64,000 nt of DNA from Tridacna crocea (taxonomy: Eukaryota > Mollusca > Bivalvia > Cardiida > Cardiidae). Location: contig OX031056.1 in NCBI GenBank assembly GCA_943736015.1, positions 63,887,277-63,951,276 of the forward strand, read 5' to 3'. Positions 11,703 to 23,895 of this stretch are shown in pieces (the first letter of the stretch is position 1; each line of letters opens with the position of its first letter). Below the pieces are notes generated by a model. The model had not been told where the DNA came from. It worked only from the letters and a program-made list of their open reading frames with translations, and did not search any database. Both the position numbers and the translations under genes were made by a program.

Positions 11703-12074
11703 GTTATCTTATTTTTTGTTTCCTATATATATATACTATACATTCTAGACATTGACCAATAGCATTATGGGGAGATTTTGACATGTAGGAGCAGTGATTG
11801 GAAAGAATTTGGACAAGTGTTCATATAGGAACTCTGTTGTAAAAGCAATCTGGAATGTTTACCATTTTCTGAAGTAATCTCTTTAGTATTGTATGCACTT
11901 ATTTTTTCATGATTCCAATGTGCGAAACATGTCTGTGAGCCTGTCACATGATGATACTCTGAATGACCCTGTCATAGAGTACACAATCTCTCATAGTACA
12001 TGCCAATTCAAAATGGGAGACAGCCAGAAGTCACAGGGGACAGGGTCTAAATGAAAGGAAAGGTTGGCTAGTGT

Positions 12075-13310
12075 TTTTAGCTCGCCTGAGCATGAAGTGC
12101 TCAGAGTGAGCTATTGTGATAGTGCTGTGTCCGGCGGCCATTGTCTGTTGCCAACTTTTACCTTGTGTATGCTCTAGAAGCCACATTTTCAGTCCAATAC
12201 TTATAAAGATTGTTCAGAATGTTTGCCTCGAAATCTCGGACAAGTTCGAAAATGGGTCATGTTGGGTCAAAAACTAGGTCAAATCTTAGAAAAACCTTGT
12301 ATAGGCTCTAGAGGCCACATTTTCAGTCCAATGCTCATGAAAGTTGGTCAGAAATTTTGCCTTGATGATATCTCAGAGGAGTTTGAAAATGGGTCATGTG
12401 AGGTCAGAAACTAGGTCTAAAGGTCAGATCTTAGAAAAACCTTGTGTACACTCTAGAGGCCACAGTTTCAGCCCGATACTCATGAAAGTCGGTCAGAATG
12501 TTTGCCTCGGTAATATCTCAAAGGAGATTGAAAATGGGTCATATTAGGCAAAAACTAGGTCAGTAGGTCAAATCTTAGAAAAACCCTTTCTACGTTCTAG
12601 AAGCGACATTTTCAGTCCAGTGCTCATGAACGTTGGTCAGAGTGTTTGCCTTGATAGTATGTCTGACGAGTTTGAAAATGGGTCATGGATCAAAAACTAG
12701 GTCACTACATGTAGGTCCAATCTTAGAAAAAGCTTGTGTATGATATCTTGGATGATTTTGAAAATGGGTCATGTTGGGTCATAAACTAGATCAATAGGTC
12801 AAATGTTATAAAAACCTTGTGTTTGCTCTGGAGGACACATTTTCAGTCTGATACTCCTGAAACTTGTTCATAATATTTGTATTGGTGATACCTTGAATGA
12901 CTTTGAAAATGGGTCATGTGGAGTCAAAAACTAGGTCACTGGGTCAAATATTAGAAAAACCTTGTGTACATTCTGGAGGCCACATTTTCTACCTGATACT
13001 CTTCAAATTTGGTCAGAATGTTTGTTTTGGTGATGTCTCAAAAGAGTTTGATAATGGGTAATTGTCAGGTCCAAAATTAGGTCACTTGGTCAAATCGTAG
13101 AAAAACCTTTTTTATGCTGTAGAGGCCACATTTTTTGTCCAATACTCTTGAAACTTGGTCAGAATGTTTGTCTTATTGATATCTCAAAAGTGAATGATTA
13201 TGGGTAATGTCTGATAAAAAGCTAGGTCACTGGGAAACTAGATTGAAAATGGTTCATTTTGGTCAATAGACTCCGGTGAGTGATTTCAGGGCCATCATGG
13301 CCCTCGTGTT
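12075..13310 (+). mobile_element. Helitron-like element, 145-bp tandem core
   Basis: The 5' end is TTTTTAGCTCGCCTGAGC with an inverted partner GTGCTCAGAGTGAGC making a hairpin. The core is a monomer of about 145 bp (CTCTAGAGGCCACATTTTCA recurs near 12173, 12306, 12452, 12594, 12825, 12970 and 13117; GGTCAGAATGTTTG and AAAATGGGTCATG recur too). The 3' end has CTCCGGTGAGTGAT, then GGGCCATCATGGCCC and TCGTGTT. No coding potential. This structure matches oyster pearl / Helentron-type non-autonomous elements in outline (inference). Confidence 0.8.
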
Positions 13311-13399
13311 ACATACAGGTAGGTCAAAGTTTCCTGAACAAGTTTGGCTTTGTGAGCTTTAGCCTTATCTTGGTGTAAAATGAAGCCTATGTGTAGAGG

Positions 13400-14620
13400 G
13401 TCTGGCTGTTTTTGGCTTAGATGTGATTGTGCTGTGTCTGTCGTTCATCATGCTTGTTTGCCATCATTTTTTTTATGATTAACTTTTACATGTATACTCT
13501 AGAGGCTACAGTTTCTGTTAGATGTGCAGGAAACTTGATCAGAATGTTGGTCGTGATAATGTCTCTGACGACTTAGAAAATGGGTAGTATACAAGTTCAA
13601 AAACTAGGTCACAGGGTCAGATCTTTGAAAGACCTCATGTATATTCTAGAGGCAACATTTTAAATCCAATACTCATGAAAAATGGTCAGAATCTTTATCT
13701 TGAGAGGTATGAAAATTGCTCATGTCAAGTGGAAAAGGAGGTGACCTTGCTAGATCTGTGAAAAAAAAAAAAAATGGATACACTCCAGTGACCAGATTTT
13801 CAAGCTATTACTCAATAAATTTTGTCAAAAGTTTTGGTTGTGTCTCTGGCAAGTTTGAAAAAAGATCACATCAGGTCAAGAACTAGGTTGCCAAGTCGAA
13901 TCTTTGAAAACATGCACACTGTAGGGGCCACAATGTCAGTCCATCAATATGAAAAGTTGGTCAGACTGTTTGTCTAGATGATATCCATATTGAGTTGAAA
14001 AATGGGTCATTTTGTGTTAAAAAGTAGGTCACTAGGTTGAATGTTTGAAAAACCTTAAGTGCAATCTAGAGGCCACGTATTTAGTCCAGGAATGATGAAT
14101 TGTGGTCAGGATAATATAGATCTTGATGATTTTTCGTAGGAGTTTAAAATGTGTCTCACAGGGTGGAACAGTTGGTCACCTAGTTAAATCTTTCAACAAG
14201 ACCCTCTGAACACTGTAGAGAACACATTTTCAGTCCATTCATTATAAAAGTTAGTCAGAATATTTGTTTTGAAGATCTGTAGGATATATTAGAGAACTGG
14301 TCATGTTGGCTCAAAAGATACATCACTAGAACAAATCCTAGGAAGAGTCTGTGTGCACTCTAAAAGGCCACATTTTTAATCCAGTACTCATGAAAATTGG
14401 TCAAAATGTTAGTCTTCATGATATCTTTGACATACATGTATTTGAAAAAAATGGGTCATATTAGGTCAAAAAGTAGTTTACCTGAACAAATCTTTGAAAA
14501 ACCAAGTGTACACCCTAGAGGCCACATTTTCAGTCTAGAACTCATGAAAGCTTGTCAGAATATTTGTCTCGATGATATCTCAGTTGAGTTCTAAATTTAA
14601 TTGCATCCATTCTAGAAGTA
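13400..14620 (+). repeat. Second 145-bp-core Helitron-like copy, decayed
   Basis: Degenerate monomers of the same 145-bp core continue (CTCTAGAGGCTACAGTTTC near 13498, then near 13648, 13780, 13920, 14070, 14215, 14360 and 14515). No clean 5' hairpin or 3' tail is left; it runs almost to exon 4. Confidence 0.7.
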
Positions 14621-14711
14621 GGTCTCTGGAAAAAAACCATTGAAAGACAACATTTTCAACTTAATGGTCATCAGACATAATAGGAACATTTATCAGTTGT
14701 TTTTACTGTAG

Positions 14712-14809
14712 GAACATTCAAAGCCAAAGGTGAAAACAATGATGTACGGTGGACGGCTATTGTGGAGTATGTTTTGGAAGTGCAAGTCATTGATGCTAGT
14801 CAAATGAAT
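14712..14809 (+). CDS. Alpha-arrestin exon 4
   Basis: Acceptor TTTTTACTGTAG, donor GTAAGT; enters phase 1, leaves phase 0. It encodes 32 full residues with TFKAKGENNDVRW followed by TAIVEYVLEVQV. This is the '(P)GTF.G.....VRY.V...V' strand of the arrestin N domain, directly continuing the LPVEIP of exon 3. Confidence 0.9.
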
Positions 14810-14840
14810 GTAAGTTACTTATTGTAGTTAAGTTATTCAT

Positions 14841-15066
14841 TAGGCCTAAAAAAAGAAAATCTGTGTTTAGGGTTTCAGTCCAAGATAACGTAGGTAGGAT
14901 AGGTAGGATTTTTTTTTTTCCCAAAAACTTTTTAGATGGAACATGGAGTGAGATCGCACCCGAGAGATATTTTTTTTTCAATCATGGCTAAAAAGGTTTT
15001 GGGTGGGCAGCATTTTAAAAGGTAGGGTAGGGAAACCCTAAACACAGATATTTTTGATAGGCCTTA
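14841..15066. mobile_element. TIR MITE next to exon 4
   Basis: The left end TAGGCCTAAAAAAAG then ATCTGTGTTTAGGGTTTC is matched by the inverted right end TAAGGCCTATCAAAAATATC then TGTGTTTAGGGTTTC. The 226-bp body has no ORF. It lies 31 bp downstream of the exon 4 donor. Superfamily not assigned. Confidence 0.75.
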
Positions 15067-15119
15067 ACACCTAAAATAAGAAGCAGCAGGTGACTGAAAC
15101 AATAACTCTTAACGAAACA

Positions 15120-15272
15120 ATATAAGTCCAAATTCAAAACTTTTGCAGACAACAAAGTAAATGTGACTCAAAAATTGACTTCGTTTTTGAGAGGGCAGAA
15201 AACATTATGGGAATAGGAAAAAATGCTGGTTACCAGAATTTTCTCCTTACCCACAATGTTTTGAAGAGGTTC
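15120..15272 (+). mobile_element. TTAA MITE, 5' end lost
   Basis: It carries TTTTGCAGACAACAAAGTAA, then the GAAAACATTATGGGAATAGG arm and the opposite arm through CCCACAATGTTTTGAAGAGG. It stops where the next Helitron-like 5' end begins. Confidence 0.7.
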
Positions 15273-15372
15273 TTAGCTCACCTGAGCACAAAGTGTTCCA
15301 GATGAGCTTTTGTGATCATGCTGTGTCTACTGTGCATAGTCTGTCATCTGTCACCTACTATGCATTATCAAC

Positions 15373-15680
15373 TTAAAGGTGGGTATCTAGAATTTTCACA
15401 TCCCATCAAATTAAAAAATATATATATATCACTGAAATTTATATGGAAAAACAGTACAAATCATCAATAATTAAGAATCATAAATTTACAAAAAAAGAAA
15501 AATTTAAAGGCATTCTCTTAAAAGGCTACGTGGTAAATCTCTAAATTCTCATGTTGTCAGATGGTTTTCGACTACTGGGGTTTTATGAATGAATATTATA
15601 AGGCTTTTGGAGTATGAGGATGATTTTTTTGTATTCTTGTAAGATTTTTGTCCCAAAATCTGAAGCGCCACCTTTAAACT
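15373..15680. mobile_element. TIR element, TTAAAGGTGG ends
   Basis: It starts TTAAAGGTGGGTATCTAG and ends GCGCCACCTTTAA, an inverted pair. Internal landmarks are ATCCCATCAAATTAAAAAAT, TGGGGTTTTATGAATGAA and GTCCCAAAATCTGAAG. Related copies lie at 25307-27586 (split) and about 39395-39695. The ends may include a TTAA or TA duplication. Confidence 0.7.
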
Positions 15681-15954
15681 TTGTGTACAGTCTAGAGGCC
15701 ACATTTTCAGTACAATACTCTAGAAACTTGGTCAGAATGTTTGTCTTTATCATATCTCCGAGAAATTTTAAAATGGGTCATGTTTGGTCAAAAACTAGGT
15801 CACAAAGTCAAATTTTAGAAAAACCTTGTGTGTGCTCTAGAGGCTACATATACTTTCAGTGCAATACTTAGAATGTTTGTCCTGATGACAAAATCAACAA
15901 GTTCGAAAGGAGGCCATGTCAGATAAAAACTAAGTCACTAGGTCATTTGGCTTA

Positions 15955-16180
15955 CAAGATGGGAAAGTGTCGTCCTGGATCAGCCTGCATGGTCCGCACA
16001 GGCAAATCTGAGATGGCACTTTACAACTACATTAGATTTTGTTCTACAGTAGACTTTCAAAAAACAAAATCAAATACGAACTGAAAGTTTCATTTCGGAT
16101 TAGCCTGCGCAGACTGTGCAGGCTGATCAGAGATGACGCTCTACTCAAATGTCAGAATGCCCATTTCTGCACGTTGCAGG
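15955..16180. repeat. Palindromic GCCTGCGCAG-type repeat
   Basis: Two related hairpin patches, GGATCAGCCTGCATGGTCCG and GATTAGCCTGCGCAGACTGT followed by GCAGGCTGATC, flank a spacer of about 75 bp. It resembles a small inverted-repeat element. A weaker relative lies near 44810-44840. Confidence 0.5.
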
Positions 16181-16799
16181 CCATATCTTGGTTAAAACCT
16201 TGTGGTATGCTCTAGAGCCCACATTTTCAGTACAATACCCTGAAAAGTTGGTCAGAGTGTTTGTCTTGATGATTTTGAAAATGGATCCTGTCAGGTCTTT
16301 GACAAGTATGTAAATGGGTCATGTCAGGTCAAAGAGCTAACATTTTATAATTAGAATCAGTGTCAAGGGCTCATAGGTGAGTCAATAGTATAGTATCAGA
16401 TGTAGCATTTGAATTGTTGTTAACATTTTCAAACAAGTTTATCTCCAAGGCAACTTTGCACATCTCAATCAAAGGCCAAGTATTGCATGATTGGAAAAGG
16501 GAAAAGACAAGGTTTTTAGGGCATATCTGACCAAAACATTGATTGCTATGGCAAACAGTGGTTCCAACTGACTTAGAATTGAAGGTCTGATGGTACATTT
16601 TAGTGACATAATATGTCATATATGACTGTATTATCATTTTGAAAAATCACAATTGGGACATTATATGACTTGAATAGATCTTTTTCACCCCATCCTCATT
16701 CCTGGCATAAAGTAGGTGAATTTTGACCATAATTCCCATAGGGATTACTATGCATCAACCTGAACAGGAGGCAGCTTGATATCAGCTTTAAAAGTGTTT

Positions 16800-17615
16800 C
16801 ACAGAGTTCCCGATCACGCAAAATCGTGCGTGAAACACATATAAATGAAATAAAACACGTACAAAATTGCAAACCTATACATGAAATCACGCACAAAAAA
16901 TACAGTAGAAGATCGAACAAAAATCAAGCAGGAAACGCTTGCATAGAACGGCTCACGTAAGTGCGATTTTCGGAAAATATAGATCATCAGAAAAATTCTG
17001 AATTTCCAGCTTTCTATTTTTAGAACATTTACATGGTCGGCGTACTCGGTCTTTATCATCGCGATCAATTATATTGCAGACTGGGACCCCTTTGTTTCCA
17101 AAAAAGTCCTTAATTCAGCTCCCCTCCGTTAAACGCAGTCGGTAAAAAGCCTTTTGTCGACGTCAACGTCTTTCGTCTGTAAACTCACATATTGGGAATA
17201 GCTCGGAAATATACCGTAGACGCTTTCAGGTTTCAGAATTCGGGTTCCCGTAAGCAAGCAAGGTACACTAGAACCATTCAAAATTTAGTACAGGGAGTTC
17301 ATTTATTGCAGAAATATTTATCCATTAAACGGACACGAAAAAATGATCGGTCCAAAAAACGCAGAAACCCATGACATAACAAAATGCTTTTTTTTTTTAC
17401 ATTGTCCGATCACAGTCACTTCATACTGTTTTTTCAGCTTTTAATGGGTGTAAGCTGTAAATTTCCACAAATATCTGGATATAACAAACTTTTTTGGTGC
17501 AAATTATCAGTATGGATTGCTTTGAGAATCATTATTGTCATACCCTCAAATATGAAATCTAGCTGCCACCCCCCCTCCGGGTTTACAACTCAAGGGGTAA
17601 GTGTACCCCTGAAAT
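16800..17615. repeat. Fragment related to the hAT-like element of 5.0-7.7 kb
   Basis: The stretch CAAAAAACGCAGAAACCCAT at 17354 and the following 250 bp (TTTTTTCAGCTTTTAATGGG; AGAATCATTATTGTCATACC; ACTCAAGGGGTAAGTGTACC) match 6138-6375 inside the hAT-like element with many changes. The left part (16800-16960) has a short inverted pair CACGCAAAATCGTGCGTG. No coding function. Confidence 0.55.
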
Positions 17616-20060
17616 AAAAAGCTAGTAGGAACACTGCATATTGAATACAGCAGCTTTCAGTCAGAATTCGACAATGATTAATGTAGATAAGGCATGTGGA
17701 AAGATGAGCATATAGACTACTAGTTTGCCAAACAATTCTTTAAGTGTCAATTACATTTAAAAATGTTCATTTACATACTAGATCTATATGATTGTTCTGC
17801 AATGGATCGAAAATGAGCCATTAAGTAAACAATTTAGAATTGAGGGCATACTAGTTTCACTCTGAATTTGTACCCCCATTTTTTTCCTTATACCCCCATT
17901 TTTCAATTGTAGGGGGTACAAAACAAATTTTACAAGACAAAAAATGTCAGGATTTTATGGTAAAGATTTAACACTTATCCTGCTAAGAAAATAAAATGAA
18001 ATTTTAAATTCGAAAGTAAAAACGCAAAAATTGATATTTCAAAGTTATGTTTGGGTAAAAATATCTCTAGATCAGACAGTGTAGATCCAAGATCAGACTG
18101 CACATTCTGTGTTGTTTGATCTTGATCTACGCTCTCCGCAAAAGGTCCGTGAGTCACGATAAGCAGCCAAAGAGTTAAGTAAATGTATCTTGTTTACAGC
18201 CAGCACCCACCCCCACCCTTAAAAGAAGGTCAAAAGGGATAGATTAGGAAAAAATGGAAAGTCTGAAAGAACTAACCCTGAGAGTGCTGAATTATCAAAA
18301 TGGACATTTTCAATAGGACATGTGCCTGAAATAATGCCATGTCAAGGTTGTTTTTGTCAGAACAAAGTAGCAGATAATGTAGGTCAAAGATCAAACTGCA
18401 CATAGTGTGCAGTCTGATCTTGATCTGCAGTATCCAAGCAATAGCCCAAATTGGTTCCAGTGCTTGATGAGTTTCGAAAATATGACTTCATTGATATTTC
18501 TAAATGAGTCATACAGACCCTGACCCCCATTGTAAGCTCAATGGTCTTTTGATCAAAAAAGTGATATTAGACACCTGGCTCTCTGGTTTTAATGATATTT
18601 TACTCAAGAATATCCCTTTTCCTACTGGAAATATATAGGAAGCAAAGTAGATGTGTATTTATTGCGTCAAGTTCAATAGAGATTTTTTTTTTTTTTTGAA
18701 CTATGAACTAAAGGATCTCATTAATTGAAATTTTGGAATAAGGCCCCTAAATGCAATCTGAAAGTCATAGAAAATTAATTTAATTGGCTAAAATTGAGTT
18801 TATTTGAACCACAAATCCAATTGAAATTCAACTGATTATAGCCTCCAGTGTTGACATGTGGTGATAATAAGGAAACAACATGATAGAATAAAGAGTTCAG
18901 ACAAGAATATGAACAAGAAAATATGCTACTTGTCTTCACTAAGATATCATTTTTTGACCATTTTTATGTACTTAGGTAATAATTCCAATGGTATGTTGCA
19001 CAAAGAATTATGCATGCTGTTGGCCTTTTTGAGCAAACATGGCGTGACCTAATAGCTCTGTGGTATTTACAGCAGAAAGTTATCAGCCATTGCAGTTTTT
19101 GATCAGGGATTGCTATTTAGGAAAAAGAAAAATGGTATCAATTTCTATTAAGTAGGAGAATGAGTTACTTTTTTTTTATTTTTTGTTGAGTTTGACTGAT
19201 ATTCATGTACAATAAAACATTTAAATATTGGTAAGGATTATAAGGTGAAATGCCAGTGATTTCATCAAAGTATGTGTGTTATAAAATGTAAAGAAAAAAA
19301 ATCACCCATCCATAGACCTGATGGAAAAACAACACTGGACATGTTGCTAGTCCTAAATTGAGTTTAGATGTATATTATTTCCAGCTAATACTGCTAGAGT
19401 ACAAATTAGCTGTGTTTGTGTAGTAGGGGTTATTGCCATCATAGACCTCTGAAACCCCAGTTGTCTATCAAGGAATAACAAATTTTCATTATTGGACACT
19501 GTCACAATTAATAGCAAATCGGGCAGTGTCTTTATTAATAGCAGATCGGGATGCCCTCTGTATCTTATTAAGTACTATATACAATAAAGAAGGAGTAGCC
19601 AATATGCTATTGATAAAAACAGTGTTAATGAAAATTTGACAAGAGCTATATATTGTTTGATACACAGGCAATGGTCAAATGTGCTATAAGTGTTTGATGA
19701 TCAACCAAGGACAACTTTAGTGTTCTGTGATCGACCAATAGAGCTTTAAAGGCCTATGATTGCTATCTTTAACAATATTTCAATTCTATTATTGAAGCCA
19801 GTTTACATATTCAGTCTAGCTTTTCCTTATTAGCACTTGTACAAGTCCCTTTCAAATGAGTGCTTCGTACATGAATGAAATATCTATTGAAAAAAATCAT
19901 AGAAGTTATCAGACAAATGAATTTCTTTGCAATGAGTTCCATTTTATTTTAAAGAATGTACTGGTCTCTTGACTTGAAAATTCAGTATCACATGCATGAG
20001 CCCTAGCTTTATAGTCATTGAGGTTTAGCAGTAGTCTTTGTCAGTTATTTCTGTTTTCAG
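17616..20060. other. Intronic DNA with few recognisable features
   Basis: Mostly AT-rich intron. Two palindromic GATCAGACTGCA-type repeats occur near 18070-18140 and 18365-18435 (inner part AGACTGCACATTCTGT in the first, GTGCAGTCTGATCTTGATCT in the second). Poly-T runs at 18684 and 19171. I see no exon or complete transposon here. Confidence 0.5.
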
Positions 20061-20194
20061 ATATCGACTGTTATAACCATAAAACAGTCATTACCAAGTG
20101 GTATTGTTCATGGTGATTGTCCTAAAGCTGTATCAGCAGAATTTACACAAACAAAGTTTTTACTGTTTACTGAGCGCATAAGTACAGTTGCCAG
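20061..20194 (+). CDS. Alpha-arrestin exon 5 (interdomain)
   Basis: Acceptor TTCTGTTTTCAG, donor GTAAAC; enters phase 0, leaves phase 2. It encodes 44 residues with ISTVITIKQSLPSG and QTKFLLFTERISTVA. In alpha-arrestins this is the link between the N and C sandwiches followed by the first C-domain strand. Its phase fits only the exon at 44031, so intron 5 is 23.8 kb and contains the LTR retrotransposon. Confidence 0.88.
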
Positions 20195-20800
20195 GTAAAC
20201 AGAATGAGTCAATTTCTTTTAGTCAATTTTTGTACCCAAAGATTATAAAACTTTAAGGCTGGTCCCTGATTGTTTCCTTTGGACTCATTTCAGAGAGACA
20301 CTGGCCACTGAGAAACTAACAATTTGACAATACGTTCGGTAAAAAAATTATTATACCAAGTTGTATAATCTTTGGACTAGAATATGTCTCTGAAGAATGC
20401 TGTTTAAAAAAAGTTAAATCCAATAAAAGTTTTGATTCTGAAAAAAAAATGAAAGACTCAAATTGGGAAATGTCTTTATTTATCCTTTTGACATAATTAT
20501 GGGATCCTACAAGATTCAATGGCTTAAGTGTAAGATTAGTACTCCAGAGGTCCAGGGTGTAATTCTCATGCAAGACATGACTTTTTGTAGGGGTGTCATG
20601 GGACAAGCTTTTGATGGCCCCAGCCTAGTACTGATGAAACCTAGGGCATACTTTAACAGGTGCCATGTGGTCATGGTATGATTAAAATGGACTCAAAAGC
20701 AGTGTAAAACACAATGTTATCAACCAGATGACATATATTTCATACACAAATTGTGTTGATAAGAGATCGAAATTTTTGAAAAAAATCTTTCATACACTGA

Positions 20801-22124
20801 TTAGCTCCACTGGCTGAAGACCAGCGGGTTTATGTCATGACCCAGTGTATGTCGTGTCTCCGTCGGTCATTGCATGCTTGTGTGTGTCTGTCTGTGTGTC
20901 CATGCATCCATGCATTAACTTTTATTTCAAACATTTTCTCCTCTGAAACTACACATCCAATTTTAATGAAACTTCACAGAAATAGTCCTGCAATGGTCTT
21001 CTTTAGAATTTCTTCATCTTTAGAATTTCTTCATTAGAATTTCTTGAAAGAATTTGATTCCTTCAAAAACTCTGGTTTCCATGGCAACAAAACTGAAAAA
21101 TATTGAAAATCTAAAATGATGAAGCCTAGGACTAACAAATTTTGTGTGTAGCTTTATCCGGTGGACCTCTGCTATGTTCTGTAAAATAATAGCCCTAGGG
21201 TCAAGACTGGCCCCACCCCTGGGATCACAGATTTATATGGGCTTATATAGGGGAAACTTTATAATCCATCTGGTATCTAGCCATAGGACCCAGGGATACC
21301 AAATTTGGCATTTATCTAAGTGGGCATCTACCAAGAGTGCCCAAGTTATAGCCCTGTGGTCAAAGTTGGCCTGGCCCCAGGGGTCAAAATTTTATATAGG
21401 GAAAACTTTAAAATCCGTTTGGTACTTAACCGTAGGGCATAGGGCTACCAAATTGATTTGTACCTTTATCAAGCGGGTGTCTACAAAGGGTGCCCAAGTT
21501 ATAGCTCTGGGGTCAAATTTGGTCCCAACCCAGGGGGTCACAAGTTTTACATGGGCTTATATTGGGAAACTTGAAAAATCTACTTGTACCTAGCCATAAG
21601 GCCTAGGTCTACCAAATTTTGCATGTACATGTAGCTTTATCTAGTAGGTCTCTACCAAGAGGGCCAAAATGATAGCTTTGGGGTCAAGTTTGTCTTGACA
21701 CCAGGGGTCACAAGTTTTACATAGGCTCTTGTGGTGAAAACTTTATAAACCCTCTTGTTACTATCCATAATAAGACCTAGGGCTACTAAATTAAGCTATG
21801 TCTCATGGTTCTCTTGTTTTACAGGACCTTTTTGAGAAAACTTTGAAAATCATCTTGTTTATAACCACACATTCTAGACCTGTATTATATGGTAATGGGA
21901 CTTTATCTTCTTGATCTCCACCAGGATTCAAGTAATTATAGCTTTGTGGTCAAAAATGGCTTTACCTGGGGGTCATAACTTCCTTGCAGGATTTTTATAG
22001 GAAAAAAAAAAATGTGTATGTTTTCAAGTTTGAAACAAATTAGCCAAGTGTTGTAATGTTTGGTTTGTAGTGTTATTACTTATAAGCCAGTAGAGCGATA
22101 CAGGGCCATTATAACCCTCTTGTT
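20801..22124 (+). mobile_element. Helitron-like element, CTCCACTGGC family
   Basis: The 5' end TTAGCTCCACTGGCTGAAGA with CCAGCGGGTTTATGTCATG forms a hairpin. The core has monomers of about 170-180 bp with GGGCTTATATAGGG, TAGCCATAGG and ACCAAATTTGGCA, and GGGGTCACAAGTTTTACATG. The 3' end is GCCAGTAGAGCGATACAGGG then CCATTATAACCCTCTTGTT. The 3' CCAGTAGAGC inverts the 5' GCTCCACTGG. Confidence 0.8.
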
Positions 22125-22494
22125 TTATAAGTTTTATAGAAACCATCTAAAGGAATTGATGTATGTAAGTATGTAAACTTTGAAGAGTTTGCTGATGTTT
22201 TAGAGGAAAATTTGTTTCTTAGCCCAACTGCTTTACATTATTAACGGGAATAATTTTGCAAAAAAAGTCATGCCTTGCCTGTGTGTTTGGTTTTGCCAAA
22301 AGGTTGTCCTGTTAGGCATAGATTATATGAGTTAACTAGGTTTATTGCAAAAAATCTGGAGTTGATTAAATGGTCAGCATTTTTCAGTGGACATCTTACC
22401 TATATTGAGTTGCAAAGTCATGTGTCAACATTCTGTCTTTGTTTTCCATTAGGTATACAGAAATTGATGTACACAGGCTTTCAAAATAATATGT

Positions 22495-23335
22495 TTTTAG
22501 CACACTTGAGCAGGAACTGCTCAAGCTGAACTTTTGTGATCGCCCATTGTCCGTCATCCACAATTTCTTTAAACATCTTCTCCTCCTAAACCACAGGGCA
22601 AATCTTTATTAAACTTGGCAGGGATGTTCCTTGGATGAATCTCTACCAAAATTGTTTCCAACCATAACTCTGGTTGCCATGGCAACCAAAAGGAAATAAA
22701 CAGCAAAATCTTTGAAAATCTTATTCTCTGGAACTAGAATGTGTATAGGTTAGATATTTGGTATTTAGCATCTCCTAGTGGACCTGTACCAAGTGTCTTC
22801 ATATGATACCCTTTGGGTCAAAACTGGTCCCGCTCCGGGGGTCACAAGTTTGAAACTTAGGAACAAAGATGGAAAACTTTAAAATTCTTCTCCTCTGAAA
22901 CTGGGTGGAGTAGAGCTTTGATGTTTGGTATGTAGCATCTACTGGTGGACCTCTACCCATTTGTTCATATGATGCCCCTGAGGTCCAAACTGGTTGTACC
23001 CCAGGGGTCACGAGTTTGAACATAAGAACAGAGAAGGAAAATGTTATAATTCTTCTTCTCTGAAACTAGAAGGTGTAGAGCTTTTATATTTTGTATGTAG
23101 CATCTACTAGTGGACCTTTACCAAGTTTGGTCATATAATGCCCCAGGGGTCAAAACTGCCTTTTGCAACTATTATACCTCCTTGACAACTGCCAGTGGGA
23201 TGGACATATCTTGTGACAATTTGGTGCTCTTGTTTCATTATCATTTGAACCTCAATATTTGGTATTTATCTTCATTGTAGACCTTTACTGCTTAGTGCTC
23301 AGGTGAGCGATATAGGACCATCATGGTCCTCTTGA
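22495..23335 (+). mobile_element. Helitron-like element, CACTTGAGC family
   Basis: The 5' end TTTTTAGCACACTTGAGCAG with partner CTGCTCAAGCTGAAC; the 3' end is GTGCTCAGGTGAGCGATATA, then GGACCATCATGGTCC and TCTTGAT. The core has a ~180-bp monomer (TTTGGTATGTAGCATCTACT; CCAGGGGTCACGAGTTTGAA). It contains a 3'-end fragment of another family at 23163-23234. Confidence 0.75.
23163..23234 (+). repeat. Helitron-like 3' end of another family
   Basis: ATTATACCTCCTTGACAACT ... GATGGACATATCTTGTGACA, then ATTTGGTGCTCTTGTT. The same terminus type appears at 61650-61709 (GTATCTTGCGACAATTTGCC then GCTCATGTT). Confidence 0.55.
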
Positions 23336-23562
23336 TTAACTCTTTACCAAACAACAAATTTTTGGATTGGATTAAATTCAAAGCATCTTTAGACAACGAA
23401 TTAAATCTTGGTACTGTGATGAGTTCTGACCTTGATTGGGTAGAAAATACTGTGGGAAAAGGAGAAAATGCAGCTTACCAGCATTTTTTCTGTTTCCCAA
23501 AATGTTTACCACAGGCCTCTTTCTTAAGGTCGTTAAAAGTTGGGATTGTATGGTAAAGAGAG
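23336..23562 (+). mobile_element. TTAA MITE
   Basis: Starts TTAACTCTTTACCAAACAAC; ends GGGATTGTATGGTAAAGAGA (right TTAA lost). Central hairpin imperfect (AGCTTACCAGCATTTTTTCT). It begins exactly where the Helitron-like tail TCTTGAT ends. Confidence 0.8.
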
Positions 23563-23895
23563 GCAATGTAATGTTGATCAGCATCGATAGAAAACATACT
23601 GCTTTAGACCTGCAGTGTAACCTAATGCTATTATTGAATTATGTGATATTTAAAAGTTTTGGTTAAGTGAGAAACACAAAGTTACAGCTAAAATGACACA
23701 TATCTTTGCAGTTCATTCAAACATGTCTTGTGTTTTAAAATTGCCTACTTTGACTAAGTAATCTTTGAGTGCACTCTGACTGACTTTCAGGTCTACACAA
23801 ATGTGATATTATTACAACCCATTTATTTGTGGCCTCAGTGCAACTATCAATCTTTGCCTGCAGCTGTCCATATTGCTATACCCACCAGATTTCTT

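Larger units (their letters stand above)
15272..16345 (+). mobile_element. Helitron-like copy, 145-bp core, interrupted
   Basis: The 5' end CTTAGCTCACCTGAGCACAA with hairpin partner TTCCAGATGAGC is clear. Core monomers resume at 15684 (CAGTCTAGAGGCCACATTTTC) and run to about 16345. A TIR MITE (15373-15680) and a palindromic patch (15955-16180) sit inside. No 3' tail is seen. Confidence 0.7.
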
